Position numbers and translations under genes: made by a program
From: Granulicella sapmiensis
GTDB taxonomy: Bacteria; Acidobacteriota; Terriglobia; Terriglobales; Acidobacteriaceae
Assembly: GCA_026225395.1 (NCBI GenBank)
Contig: JAMFSR010000028.1
Coordinates: 124,001 to 188,000 of the forward strand
DNA: 64,000 nt
Reading direction: 5' to 3'
The notes under the pieces: generated by a model
Seen by the model: the letters and a program-made list of their open reading frames with translations, nothing else
Told to the model about the DNA's origin: nothing
Database searches by the model: none
In this document: positions 1 to 8,290 of the stretch, one piece after another
Layout: each line of letters opens with the position of its first letter
Position numbering within the stretch: position 1 is the first letter of the stretch

Positions 1-32
1 CGTTCCACTAGCCGACGTACGATTCGTTCACT

Positions 33-230
33 ATGGGTCCAAGGAAAGTCAGTTGGTTTCCGCATCGTCACAATCCGAACGGGTCTTGGGACTCGATATG
101 CTCCGTCTGTATGGCAACTGTGGCAACCACGCAGGATGAATCACAGTTACCCCGTCGTGAAGCAACCCATGTCTGCGATATGTCTCGTCTGTTTCAGTTT
201 CGAATCAAGCCTTTAACGAGTGACAGATGA
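33..230 (+). CDS. small HC/CxxC protein, possible zinc-binding
   Basis: A 65-residue protein of unknown function. It has His-rich PHRHN near the N terminus, a CxxC (residues 23-26) and a late HVC triplet, a spacing that could hold one zinc ion. From memory, short proteins with this layout (aromatic start, PHRHNPDG, SICxxC, HVCD end) recur in Acidobacteriota; that is recollection, not a search. No ribosome binding site is evident before the ATG, and an in-frame stop at 9-11 limits upstream extension. The 3' end overlaps the convergent gene at 194-397 by 37 bases. Confidence 0.5.
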   Translation: MGPRKVSWFPHRHNPNGSWDSICSVCMATVATTQDESQLPRREATHVCDMSRLFQFRIKPLTSDR

Positions 231-397
231 GGAAATACATTCGTAATCCTCTTCGCGTAGTCCGTGGGCTCCCGATGGGGTCTCAGCTCCAGCATTTCGT
301 CGACAAGATATGCCGCGGTCGTTCCGTCCGAGAACGTCAGTATGAGTCCGTCTGGAGCGTCTTTTTCAACAGTAAGGATTGTTATTGAGTTCATCAT
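194..397 (-). CDS. small hypothetical protein, paralogue of the 735-896 gene
   Basis: A 67-residue protein of unknown function. Its first 40 residues (a hydrophobic strand, an acidic turn, a second strand, an FSDG turn, then a hydrophobic helix ending in LELRP) match the layout of the minus-strand protein at 735-896, so the two look like diverged paralogues. No signal peptide or membrane segment is seen. The start is the first of two adjacent ATG codons (397 and 394); a TTG at 403 is also possible. It converges on and overlaps the gene at 33-230. Confidence 0.45.
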   Translation of the reverse strand: MMNSITILTVEKDAPDGLILTFSDGTTAAYLVDEMLELRPHREPTDYAKRITNVFPHLSLVKGLIRN

Positions 398-467
398 GAC
401 CAAAGGCTATCTCTATTGAGGGCAGCCTTCTGTATCCGCCCCAACATACAAGGCCAGGAGATAATCA

Positions 468-755
468 ATGACGGTTATCAGCAGAGTGTCCGCTTTCATC
501 AAGGCTCAACCAGGCAAGCGTTTCTGTGATGCATGCATAAAGGAGGGGGTTGATGCTCCCCGTCGCGTTTCAACGAACGAGGCGACACGCCGACTCTCTA
601 AACGCGGAGTAGTCTTGCGCTTTGTACGGTCCGAAGATGTTTGTGACACCTGCGGAGAACGGCGGTTGGTTATTAGTACCCCTATCCCGCTCAACATCTC
701 CGCTTCCGCCTTACGAAGCCACTCTAGTCCAATGTCAGACGTCGTCACAGGGTAG
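468..755 (+). CDS. small double-CxxC protein (probable zinc ribbon)
   Basis: A 95-residue protein of unknown function. CDAC (residues 20-23) and CDTC (59-62) bracket a basic helical segment rich in Arg and Thr, an arrangement typical of a four-Cys zinc site. The start is well supported: AGGAG at 456-460 lies seven bases before the ATG. The last 21 bases overlap the 3' end of the convergent gene at 735-896. A nucleic-acid-binding role is possible from the zinc knuckles and basic core, but is inference only. Confidence 0.55.
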   Translation: MTVISRVSAFIKAQPGKRFCDACIKEGVDAPRRVSTNEATRRLSKRGVVLRFVRSEDVCDTCGERRLVISTPIPLNISASALRSHSSPMSDVVTG

Positions 756-896
756 ATCTGTAAGGTCTCTGGCGCGTGGAAGGATTTCGTACAGGAGAGC
801 CGCTGAATAGAGCGCAGTCTTGCCGTCATCAAACCCAATCACTACGCTACCGTCCACCCTCTCCACATTCACGATGTGGGGCTTTGGGGTATCCAT
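735..896 (-). CDS. small hypothetical protein, paralogue of the 194-397 gene
   Basis: A 53-residue protein with the same strand-turn-strand-helix layout as the gene at 194-397 (VNVERVDGS, then FDDGKTALY, then a helix ending YEILPRA). The ATG at 896 is chosen because it aligns with the paralogue's start; an in-frame start at 959 would add 21 Lys/Arg-rich residues without counterpart. It overlaps the convergent CxxC gene by 21 bases. Function unknown. Confidence 0.45.
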   Translation of the reverse strand: MDTPKPHIVNVERVDGSVVIGFDDGKTALYSAALLYEILPRARDLTDLPCDDV

Positions 897-988
897 AGCG
901 GAATTATCCGCAAATTTTTGATGATTGTCTGTACGCTTGCTGAACTTTCTAACCTTCACTGGTAAACATCTCAGCCTCCGCCACGGCC

Positions 989-3133
989 CTACGCCGGCGG
1001 CGGCCCCGGGTTATCCGAGATCGGCTTCGGAGCCTCAGGAGCCTTCGGCGCCGTCAACCCCGGAATCACCGGTGGTGTTGTAACCACACCAGCCGCCGCA
1101 CCCTGAATGCTGATGCCGTAATCGATCAACGTACTAGCCAGCAACTGCCGCAACGCCGCACGATCCTTCGCGTAAGCCGCCGTCGCAGAGATCAACGTGT
1201 TCTCCGCGATCGCCAGGTTCCTTCCCTGCTGCAGCACCAGCGCCGTCGTCGATGCACCGAGCTTGTACTTCTTCTGCTCCGCATCCAGACTCTGCGCGCC
1301 ATAATCTCGCGAAGCCTGTGCCGCCGCTACCTGCGCCCGGTCATTTGCCAGCGCATACTGCCCGTTGATCACATTGATCCGTATCTGCGTATAAAGCTGC
1401 TGCAACCGCATCTGTGACTGCGTCAACTCCATCTGCGACCGCGCCTGATCAGCCTGCGCCGTCCGGTTGCGCAACGGAATCGTCAGATTCACGCCAATTC
1501 CTTTATTCGGATTGCTCGAGTTGAACAGGTTCCCAAACGCCGTCCCATAAGAAATCGAAGGATAGGTTCCCGGAGCCAGCGTGCCGCCCGTCTCAAAGTT
1601 CTCCGCATTCGGGTTCTGCGCTCCACCCACGGCATTCGCGCCATAGAAAGCAAACGCATCCACCACCGGCAGCAAGCCATTCTTCTCCGCCTTGATGGTG
1701 ATCTGGTTATTCTTCATGTTCAGCACCGCCTGCTCTACCTGCGGGTTGTTCGCATACGCCTCGCGAACCAGGTCTTCTGCGGACATGTCTTCTTCCGGCA
1801 ACCGGTCCAGCGCCACGCGGTCGCTCGGAATCACCGGCGCGCCCGCCAACTGCGGGTCATTTAGGTTTCGCGCGATCGCCTGCTTCATAATTAGCTGCTG
1901 ATACTCAAGGTTGCTCTTCGAAGCGATCAGTGCCTGCTTATCGGTCGCAACCGACGCATCCGAGTTCACCACATCCAGCGGAGCCAGCGTGCCAATCTCC
2001 AACTGCTTCCGATTGTCCGCCGTCAACTGCGTCGACTGCGCCAGCGCACGTTCCTTCGCCTGCTCATCCTCATACGCGCTCACCAGCCCCCAGTAGATGT
2101 TTTCCACCTGGTTCACCGTATAAAGCAGTTGCTGCCGGAAAGCCGAATCTGTAATCCGGCGATTGTTCTTCGCCTCCAGGATGAACCGTCCATTGATGCC
2201 CGTTCCAAACCCCTGCAGCAGGTGCTGCGTTACCTGCGCATTGAAGTTCGTCGACAACTGCGGGCTATACGTCTGGAAGGGATTGTCCGAACTCACCCGC
2301 TGGTTCTGAAATCCAACCGTCAGGTTCGTTCCCGTCAAAAAGCCCTGCGCATAGCTGAAGTTGTACGTTGAAGTGTCCGTATAAACATCGGACAGTCCCC
2401 CGCTGAACAGCGTGTTAGTCTGCGCCGCATCCTGCGCTTCGTACTCCAGCGTGCCCGTCAGCACCGGATCCATCGCCTCCGGCGTCGGCCCGCCGCCGTT
2501 CGTGCTTAATACCAACCCCGAAGCACCTGTTCCACCACCGCCCGATCCACTTGACGTCCCGCCAGGTCCGCCGCCACCGCTGATCGTCGTCGTCGTTCCA
2601 CCCAGCGTATTGGCCACAATCCCCGTAGAAACACCACGCAAACTCGCCCCGGCCTTGGATCGCAACAGGTCCGTATCCGCAATATCCAGGTTGATCCGCG
2701 CAATCGCAATGTCGTAGTTGTTCTCAAGCGCCAGCGTCACCGCGTCGCTAAGGCTGAGATAGATCTTTCCATCCTTCAACAAGTCATCGAGCCGCGGCGT
2801 ATTGCTCAACCGTGGCGTCGGATAATTCGTCGCGGTGTACCAGCGCAGCGGATTCGGCAAGCCCAGCTTACCCTTGCTGTAATCCTTAGCGCTTGGGCGC
2901 AGAAACAGCGGCTGTGTCAACGTCGGCTGCGGCGCCTGCGGTATGCCTGCCTGCCCCGTTGTATCGTTCTGGATCGCCTGCGGAGCCGCCGGTGCCGTCG
3001 GGTTCGTCTGACCCGGAGCCAGCGTCACCTGCGCTTGCTGCGCACCCGCCGGAGCCACCACCCCCATCAACATCAGGGCTACAACCGACATCGCCTGCAA
3101 ATGACTCAATCTCACGCTAAGTTTCTCCAGCAC
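989..3133 (-). CDS. TolC-family outer membrane efflux protein
   Basis: Outer-membrane channel component of the TolC/OEP family, expected to form a trimeric barrel with a periplasmic alpha tunnel serving type I secretion or efflux. At 714 residues it is far longer than the usual 450-500. A signal peptide ends near AGA/QQ (about residue 31), followed by a Pro/Gln-rich linker and a mature N region. A Gly/Ser/Thr-rich insertion sits near residues 185-215 within the first OEP repeat. The second half has long heptad-like helices typical of OEP domains, and the tail is Pro-rich. No pump gene is adjacent, so the partner is unknown. Confidence 0.85.
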   Translation of the reverse strand: MLEKLSVRLSHLQAMSVVALMLMGVVAPAGAQQAQVTLAPGQTNPTAPAAPQAIQNDTTGQAGIPQAPQPTLTQPLFLRPSAKDYSKGKLGLPNPLRWYTATNYPTPRLSNTPRLDDLLKDGKIYLSLSDAVTLALENNYDIAIARINLDIADTDLLRSKAGASLRGVSTGIVANTLGGTTTTISGGGGPGGTSSGSGGGGTGASGLVLSTNGGGPTPEAMDPVLTGTLEYEAQDAAQTNTLFSGGLSDVYTDTSTYNFSYAQGFLTGTNLTVGFQNQRVSSDNPFQTYSPQLSTNFNAQVTQHLLQGFGTGINGRFILEAKNNRRITDSAFRQQLLYTVNQVENIYWGLVSAYEDEQAKERALAQSTQLTADNRKQLEIGTLAPLDVVNSDASVATDKQALIASKSNLEYQQLIMKQAIARNLNDPQLAGAPVIPSDRVALDRLPEEDMSAEDLVREAYANNPQVEQAVLNMKNNQITIKAEKNGLLPVVDAFAFYGANAVGGAQNPNAENFETGGTLAPGTYPSISYGTAFGNLFNSSNPNKGIGVNLTIPLRNRTAQADQARSQMELTQSQMRLQQLYTQIRINVINGQYALANDRAQVAAAQASRDYGAQSLDAEQKKYKLGASTTALVLQQGRNLAIAENTLISATAAYAKDRAALRQLLASTLIDYGISIQGAAAGVVTTPPVIPGLTAPKAPEAPKPISDNPGPPPA

Positions 3134-3371
3134 TAAAATTCTCTTGACCCTGATCTATACGGCACCGCGAACCCATTGGTTCCCAGCAGCCATCTTAGTC
3201 ATGTCCCGAACGCCCAGTATATCGTCGCAACCGAACAAATTTGGGTGCGGGCTCTGTACGCCAGGCACCTGAATTCGGGTGGCCCATTCATGCGCGCTTT
3301 TGCGCATGAGTGGGGAACACCAAAAGCCAGCGCCACCCATACCCAAACTGATAGCCTTCAACCACCACCCT
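3134..3371. other. intergenic region between divergent tolC-like gene and truA
   Basis: A 238-base gap between divergently transcribed genes, which must hold both promoters. I could not assign convincing -35/-10 pairs. Its main visible structure is the imperfect palindrome at 3283-3314, described separately. Reading frames here are open but show no protein-like character. Confidence 0.5.
3283..3314. repeat. REP-like imperfect palindrome
   Basis: CCCATTCATGCGC at 3283-3295 pairs with GCGCATGAGTGGG at 3302-3314 around a six-base GCTTTT loop, giving 13 pairs with one G-T pair. No T-run follows on either side, so it is not a classical terminator. The shape resembles dispersed palindromic repeats of acidobacterial intergenic regions (recollection). 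No second copy was recognised in this window. Confidence 0.45.
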
Positions 3372-4166
3372 ATGCCCCACTGGAAACTCATCCTCAGCTA
3401 CGACGGCACCACCTTCCACGGCTGGCAGGTCCAGCCCGGCCTCACGACCATCCAGGGCACCCTCGCCCAGACCCTTCATCACCTCACCGGCGAAACCGTC
3501 CTTCCCCAGGGCTCAGGCCGCACCGACGCCGGCGTCCATGCGCTCGCCCAGGTGACTTCCTTCTCTCTCGAAGCCAACATCCCCCCGGAAAATCTCCAAC
3601 GAGCCCTCAACCGCGCCCTCCCACCCAGCATCCGCATCCTCTCCGCCGAAATCGTCCCCGAAACCTTCCACGCCCGCCACTCCGCAATCGGCAAAACCTA
3701 CGAGTACCGCATCTTCCTTCGCCGGTCTGGACACACAGAGACCACCGAACGCATCTGTCCCCCATTTCTCGCTCCCTTCGTCTGGGACTGTCAATGGAAT
3801 CTCGACCCCGAACCGATGCAGGAGGCAGCTAAGCTGCTCCTCGGCACCCACGACTTCACCAGCTTCGCCGCCGCCGATCCTGACCTCACCCGGCGCCAGA
3901 AAACACGGTCTCCAAACACCGTCAAAATGTTAAAAGTCTCCACGATCCTCCATAAAAACGAACAATTAATCTACACGGTGTCCGGCCCCGGATTCCTCCA
4001 CCACATGGTCCGAAACATCGTCGGCACCCTCGCAGAAATTGGCCGTGGCGCATTGATTCCAAAGGACATAACGCGTATCCTCGAAGCCCGCGACCGCTCC
4101 GCCGCTGGCCCAACCGCACCCGCCAGCGGCCTTTTCCTCCAATCCGTCGATTACCCCCAAACATGA
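3372..4166 (+). CDS. truA: tRNA pseudouridine(38-40) synthase TruA
   Basis: Isomerises uridine to pseudouridine at positions 38-40 of the tRNA anticodon arm. The 264-residue protein has the family start (KLILSYDGTTFHGWQ), the catalytic Asp52 in GRTDAGVHA, and the C-terminal HHMVRNIVGTL motif. The frame is open further upstream to 3279, but that part reads through the palindromic repeat, and the family's normal N terminus begins at the ATG used here. Its stop overlaps the next gene's start (ATGA), suggesting translational coupling. Confidence 0.95.
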   Translation: MPHWKLILSYDGTTFHGWQVQPGLTTIQGTLAQTLHHLTGETVLPQGSGRTDAGVHALAQVTSFSLEANIPPENLQRALNRALPPSIRILSAEIVPETFHARHSAIGKTYEYRIFLRRSGHTETTERICPPFLAPFVWDCQWNLDPEPMQEAAKLLLGTHDFTSFAAADPDLTRRQKTRSPNTVKMLKVSTILHKNEQLIYTVSGPGFLHHMVRNIVGTLAEIGRGALIPKDITRILEARDRSAAGPTAPASGLFLQSVDYPQT

Positions 4167-5356
4167 CAGCTGCCGACAACGCCCGCATCTCCGCCCTCGC
4201 CTCTAACCGCCTCATTCATAAGGCGTTCGCTTGGCTGCACCTCCACGAACCCCAAATCCGTCGCTGGCAGCTGGAAGCCATCAACATCCCCGCCCCACCC
4301 TTCAAAGAACACCTCCGCGCCGCCTATTTTCTCCAACAATTTCAACAACTTGGCCTAACCAACCCTCACATCGACCCTGAAGGCAACGTCCTCGCGGAAC
4401 TCCCCGGCGCAGACACCAACACCCCCATCATTCTCCTCTCCGCCCACCTTGACACTGTCTTTCCCGCTGGCACAGACTGCACTCCACGCCTAGAAGAATC
4501 AGTAATTTACGCCCCAGGAGCGTGCGACAACGCCGCCGGCTTAGCCGCCTTACTCGCCTTAGCCGCAGCCCTAAAGCACGCCAACATCACCCCCACCTGC
4601 ACCATCCTCTTCGCCGCCAACGTCGGCGAAGAAGGCGAAGGCGATTTGCGGGGAATGCGGCACCTCTTTAATCAGAAATCCCCTTATTCCACGCGGATTA
4701 AGGCCGCAATCGCCTTTGAGGGTTCAGGCACGGAAACCGTAGTTGACCGCGCCTTGGGCAGCCGGCGGCTGCGTGTCACCGTCACCGGTCCCGGCGGTCA
4801 TTCATGGGCCGATGCTGGACGTCCGAACCCTATTCTTGCTCTCAGCGCTGCGCTGTTAGCGATTTCGCGCATTCCGCTGCCACGTAATCCACGGACAACG
4901 CTGAATGTCGGCACGATTTCAGGAGGGACATCGGTCAACTCCATTCCTCCTTCCGCGACTGCAGATCTTGACCTGCGCTCCACATCGGCCGCGCAGTTGG
5001 ATCGGGTAGAGCTCGCGATCCTCAAGACGTTGCAATCGACCATCGACAACGATCTGCATCTTCATGCGACGCGCATCGGCGACCGCTTGCCGGGCATCTT
5101 GCCGGAAGCTTCGCAACTCCATCGCTCTCTTCGCGCGGTAGACCGCCATCTACGCCTTGCGACCGACTCTCGCATTGGTTCGACAGACGCCAACCTGCCT
5201 CTTTCGCTCGGCATCCCTGCGTTGGCTATCGGGGCCGGAGGGACTGGCGGCGGCATGCATACGCTGGGGGAGTGGTACGACCCTACCGGCCGCGATCTGG
5301 CGTTGCGCCGTACCCTTCTTCTGCTGCTTGATACCTGCACACTTGCCACCGAATAA
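4163..5356 (+). CDS. M20 family metallopeptidase
   Basis: A 397-residue zinc-dependent peptidase or deacylase of the M20 family (relatives: ArgE, DapE, tripeptidase T). Metal-binding motifs are visible: SAHLDTVF (His and Asp), GACDNAAG (bridging Asp), VGEEGEGD (catalytic and metal Glu pair) and a late GGGMHTLGEW His. The dimerisation lid starts near residue 195 (VTGPGGHSW). No signal peptide, so cytoplasmic. Substrate cannot be told from sequence. It overlaps truA by four bases. Confidence 0.88.
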   Translation: MTAADNARISALASNRLIHKAFAWLHLHEPQIRRWQLEAINIPAPPFKEHLRAAYFLQQFQQLGLTNPHIDPEGNVLAELPGADTNTPIILLSAHLDTVFPAGTDCTPRLEESVIYAPGACDNAAGLAALLALAAALKHANITPTCTILFAANVGEEGEGDLRGMRHLFNQKSPYSTRIKAAIAFEGSGTETVVDRALGSRRLRVTVTGPGGHSWADAGRPNPILALSAALLAISRIPLPRNPRTTLNVGTISGGTSVNSIPPSATADLDLRSTSAAQLDRVELAILKTLQSTIDNDLHLHATRIGDRLPGILPEASQLHRSLRAVDRHLRLATDSRIGSTDANLPLSLGIPALAIGAGGTGGGMHTLGEWYDPTGRDLALRRTLLLLLDTCTLATE

Positions 5357-5409
5357 GTCGATCGTTCTCGTCCCTTTCCGAGCCACCCGTCCTTGATACA
5401 CTCGCCCTC

Positions 5410-7176
5410 ATGCGCGTCATCCAGCTGCTTCTTCCTCTGCTCTTCGCAAGCACCGCGATTCATGGGCAGAAGTGCGCCCCCAACGATCTCATGCTCTACA
5501 ACGGCAATATCCTCACGGGACGAGGCCTGCTAACGTCGCAACCCGAACGAGTGACCGCCCTGGTCATTAACAACGGGTTGATCGTTCATGCGGGTTCCGA
5601 CTCCTCCGCACGGGCCCTGTGCGACGCGCGCGCCTCCATCGATCTCCACGGCGCGTTCGTAATGCCCGGCTTTAACGATGCGCACACGCACATTGCTTAC
5701 GCAGGCCAGCAGCATCTCACGGTCGATCTTGACAACGTACCTTCGCTTGCGGCTATGCAGGAGAAGATCAAGGCCTATGCCGCTACATTGCCGGAGAACG
5801 CATGGATTACCGGCGGCGGTTGGGACCATACCAAGTGGGCTACCGCGAAGCTGCCAACGAGGCAGGACCTTGATGCTGTTACCGGCAACCATCCTGCCTA
5901 TCTTCAGCGCACGGATGGTCATATCGCCGTTGTGAACAGTGCAGCGCTCACTGCCGCGGGAATCACCGGAAAGACCGTTGCACCCAAGGGTTCACAGATC
6001 GATCTCGATGCCAGCGGTCAGCCAACCGGCATCATCCGCGAAGACGCAGCGAGAGCGCTCATCGAGAAAGTCATTCCGAAGCCGGATGCCGCGATGCGGC
6101 GCAAGGCGCTTGAGCTTTCCATCAACGATGCCCTCGCCCATGGCGTTACGTCGTTGCAGGACTTTTCCGACTGGGACGACTTCCTTGTGATGGAGCAGAT
6201 GGAACGCGAAGGAAAACTTCCCATTCGCATCTCCGAGTGGCTCACGTTCAACGATCCCATCGATGTGCTTAAAGACCATCGCGCTCACCACGATCTGAAC
6301 GATCCGCTGCTTCACACCGGCATGCTCAAGGGCTTTATGGATGGCTCGCTTGGCTCTCGCACTGCCGCCATGCTTGCGCCATACTCAGACGACCCTAGCA
6401 ACTCCGGCATTCCACGTTACGATCAGGACAAGCTCAATGCCATGGCTATCGAGCGCGCCGACGTAGGCTTCCAGATCGGCTTTCACGCGATTGGTGATAA
6501 AGCGAACACCATGGCACTCGACGCTTTCACCGCCGTCAACCAGGCCGAAGACCGACGCCACAGTCTGGAGATAGCGTCCTGTTACGCCGCTCATCCCGAA
6601 GCACATCACATCGCAGACGGTTGCGGCACTCTCCCTCGGCTACCGTTTTCACAAGCGCGCCGCTTTCGCATTGAGCACGCCCAGGTCCTCATCTCCGCCG
6701 ACTTCGACCGCTTCCGCCACCTCGGCATCGTCGCCAGTATGCAGCCGTCACACCTGCTCACCGATATGGCCTGGGCTCCTGCCCGGCTCGGGCCGGAGCG
6801 CGTGAAGTATGCCTATGCCTGGAAGTCTTTCCTTAACCACGGTGTGACGCTTGCTTTCGGGACAGACTATCCGGTGGAGTCTATCAGTCCGTTTCGCGGG
6901 CTCTATTCCGCGGTCACACGCATGAACGAAGCCGGGACACAGACCTTCGAGCCGCAGGAAAAACTTACGATCAATGAGGCGATCTATGCCTATACCCAGG
7001 CTTCGGCTTTCGCCGAGTTCGAAGAAAAGAAGAAAGGGCCGCTCGCACCTGGTTACCTTGCCGACTTCACCGTGCTGGACCGCGATATCACTACAGCGAC
7101 GCCGCAGGAGCTTCTGCACACGAAGGTGTTGCGTACGGTTGTCGGTGGCGTGACGCAGTTCACGGTGGGCAAGTAG
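5410..7176 (+). CDS. secreted amidohydrolase (Amidohydro_3/YtcJ type)
   Basis: A 588-residue metal-dependent hydrolase of the amidohydrolase superfamily with an N-terminal signal peptide ending near IHG/QK, so probably periplasmic. Active-site landmarks of the TIM barrel are present: DAHTH (HxH metal pair), FHAIGDKAN, IEHAQV and FGTDYPVE (metal Asp). The N-terminal urease-like beta domain (LYNGNILTG) and the C-terminal PGYLADFTVLD segment are typical of this family. Substrate unknown. It lies 53 bases after the M20 peptidase gene and directly before the EamA transporter gene. Confidence 0.88.
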   Translation: MRVIQLLLPLLFASTAIHGQKCAPNDLMLYNGNILTGRGLLTSQPERVTALVINNGLIVHAGSDSSARALCDARASIDLHGAFVMPGFNDAHTHIAYAGQQHLTVDLDNVPSLAAMQEKIKAYAATLPENAWITGGGWDHTKWATAKLPTRQDLDAVTGNHPAYLQRTDGHIAVVNSAALTAAGITGKTVAPKGSQIDLDASGQPTGIIREDAARALIEKVIPKPDAAMRRKALELSINDALAHGVTSLQDFSDWDDFLVMEQMEREGKLPIRISEWLTFNDPIDVLKDHRAHHDLNDPLLHTGMLKGFMDGSLGSRTAAMLAPYSDDPSNSGIPRYDQDKLNAMAIERADVGFQIGFHAIGDKANTMALDAFTAVNQAEDRRHSLEIASCYAAHPEAHHIADGCGTLPRLPFSQARRFRIEHAQVLISADFDRFRHLGIVASMQPSHLLTDMAWAPARLGPERVKYAYAWKSFLNHGVTLAFGTDYPVESISPFRGLYSAVTRMNEAGTQTFEPQEKLTINEAIYAYTQASAFAEFEEKKKGPLAPGYLADFTVLDRDITTATPQELLHTKVLRTVVGGVTQFTVGK

Positions 7177-8112
7177 TTGCAGCCTGTGCCGAAGCGCCAC
7201 CAAACCGCCGCTCACCTTTTACTTATCGCCACGACTCTCGTCTGGGGCGCGACGTTCACTCTCGTCAAATCCGCGCTTGCCGACTGCTCTCCGCTGCTGT
7301 TCAATCTGCTGCGCATGGCGCTCGCGTTCGTCGGCCTCGCAGCTGTCAATTACAAGTCGTTCCGCGATCTCACGCGCCGGGATATTTACTTCGGATCTCT
7401 CGCAGGACTCTTCCTCGGGCTCGGCTATCAGTTCCAGACGGCTGGGCTGGCGCACACTACGGCTTCGAAGTCTGCTTTCCTTACCGGGCTCATCGTGATC
7501 TTCGTTCCGCTCATGAGCACGCTTCCGGTCGCGCGCCACGCTCACGCGGCGCGGCCCACGCTGCCGACCTATCTGGGCGCCGTCCTCGCGTTCTTCGGCC
7601 TCGTCTTTCTGACGACGCCACCCAACTCGGGTGCGGCGCTGCTTTCCGGCCTGCATCTCGGTGAGTACCTTACCCTGGCCTGCGCCGTCGCCTTTGCCGC
7701 GCACCTGCTCACGCTTAGCCAGGCCGCGCCCCACCTGAACGCACGACGGCTCGGCACGCTGCAGATCGGCTTTTGTACGCTGACTTTGCTCGTTACCCTG
7801 CCGCTCGGCGGTCATCCCATCTTTATCACCACGCCCCGGCTATTCGTCGCTCTGGGTGTTACGGCGATACTCGGCACGGCTGCCGCGTTTACCGCACAGA
7901 GCTGGGCGCAGCAGCATCTTCCCGCCTCGCACACGGCACTGATCTTTACCCTCGAGCCGGTCTTTGCCTGCCTTACGTCGTTTCTCTTCCTGCACGAGCG
8001 CCTCGGGCCGCGCGCGATCGTAGGCGCCGGGCTCATACTCGCCGGAATTCTTGCCGCGGAACTCGTCCCGCCGGGAGCCAAAACAACGATCCCGATAACC
8101 CGCGTATCCTAA
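7177..8112 (+). CDS. EamA/DMT-family transporter
   Basis: A 311-residue integral inner-membrane protein with about ten hydrophobic segments arranged as two EamA repeats; the repeat entries (TTLVWGATFTLVKSA near residue 17 and the YLTLACAVAFAAH region near 165) are recognisable. DMT transporters export or exchange small metabolites; the substrate is not predictable. The TTG at 7177 follows the stop of the amidohydrolase gene with no gap; GTG at 7186 is an alternative. The tight junction suggests one transcript with the two upstream hydrolase genes. Confidence 0.85.
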   Translation: MQPVPKRHQTAAHLLLIATTLVWGATFTLVKSALADCSPLLFNLLRMALAFVGLAAVNYKSFRDLTRRDIYFGSLAGLFLGLGYQFQTAGLAHTTASKSAFLTGLIVIFVPLMSTLPVARHAHAARPTLPTYLGAVLAFFGLVFLTTPPNSGAALLSGLHLGEYLTLACAVAFAAHLLTLSQAAPHLNARRLGTLQIGFCTLTLLVTLPLGGHPIFITTPRLFVALGVTAILGTAAAFTAQSWAQQHLPASHTALIFTLEPVFACLTSFLFLHERLGPRAIVGAGLILAGILAAELVPPGAKTTIPITRVS

Positions 8113-8290
8113 AGTGAGCATCTGATCCACAGGGTCTCTGTCCAAAGGATTTGCAACATTTACCCCCAAGCCGCGTCTATCTAGACGGCGACATGAAAGT
8201 CCAAAGGAACACACGGCACTCGATCAACTAATTTTGTAGCTCCAGATTTTGAACATCCGGTTTCAACACCCCAATGAGGAACTCAGACTG

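Noticed and set aside
8113..8290. Possible extracytoplasmic-stress promoter (GGAAC near 8204) before the HtrA-type gene
   Set aside because: No convincing -10 partner at the right spacing could be identified by eye.
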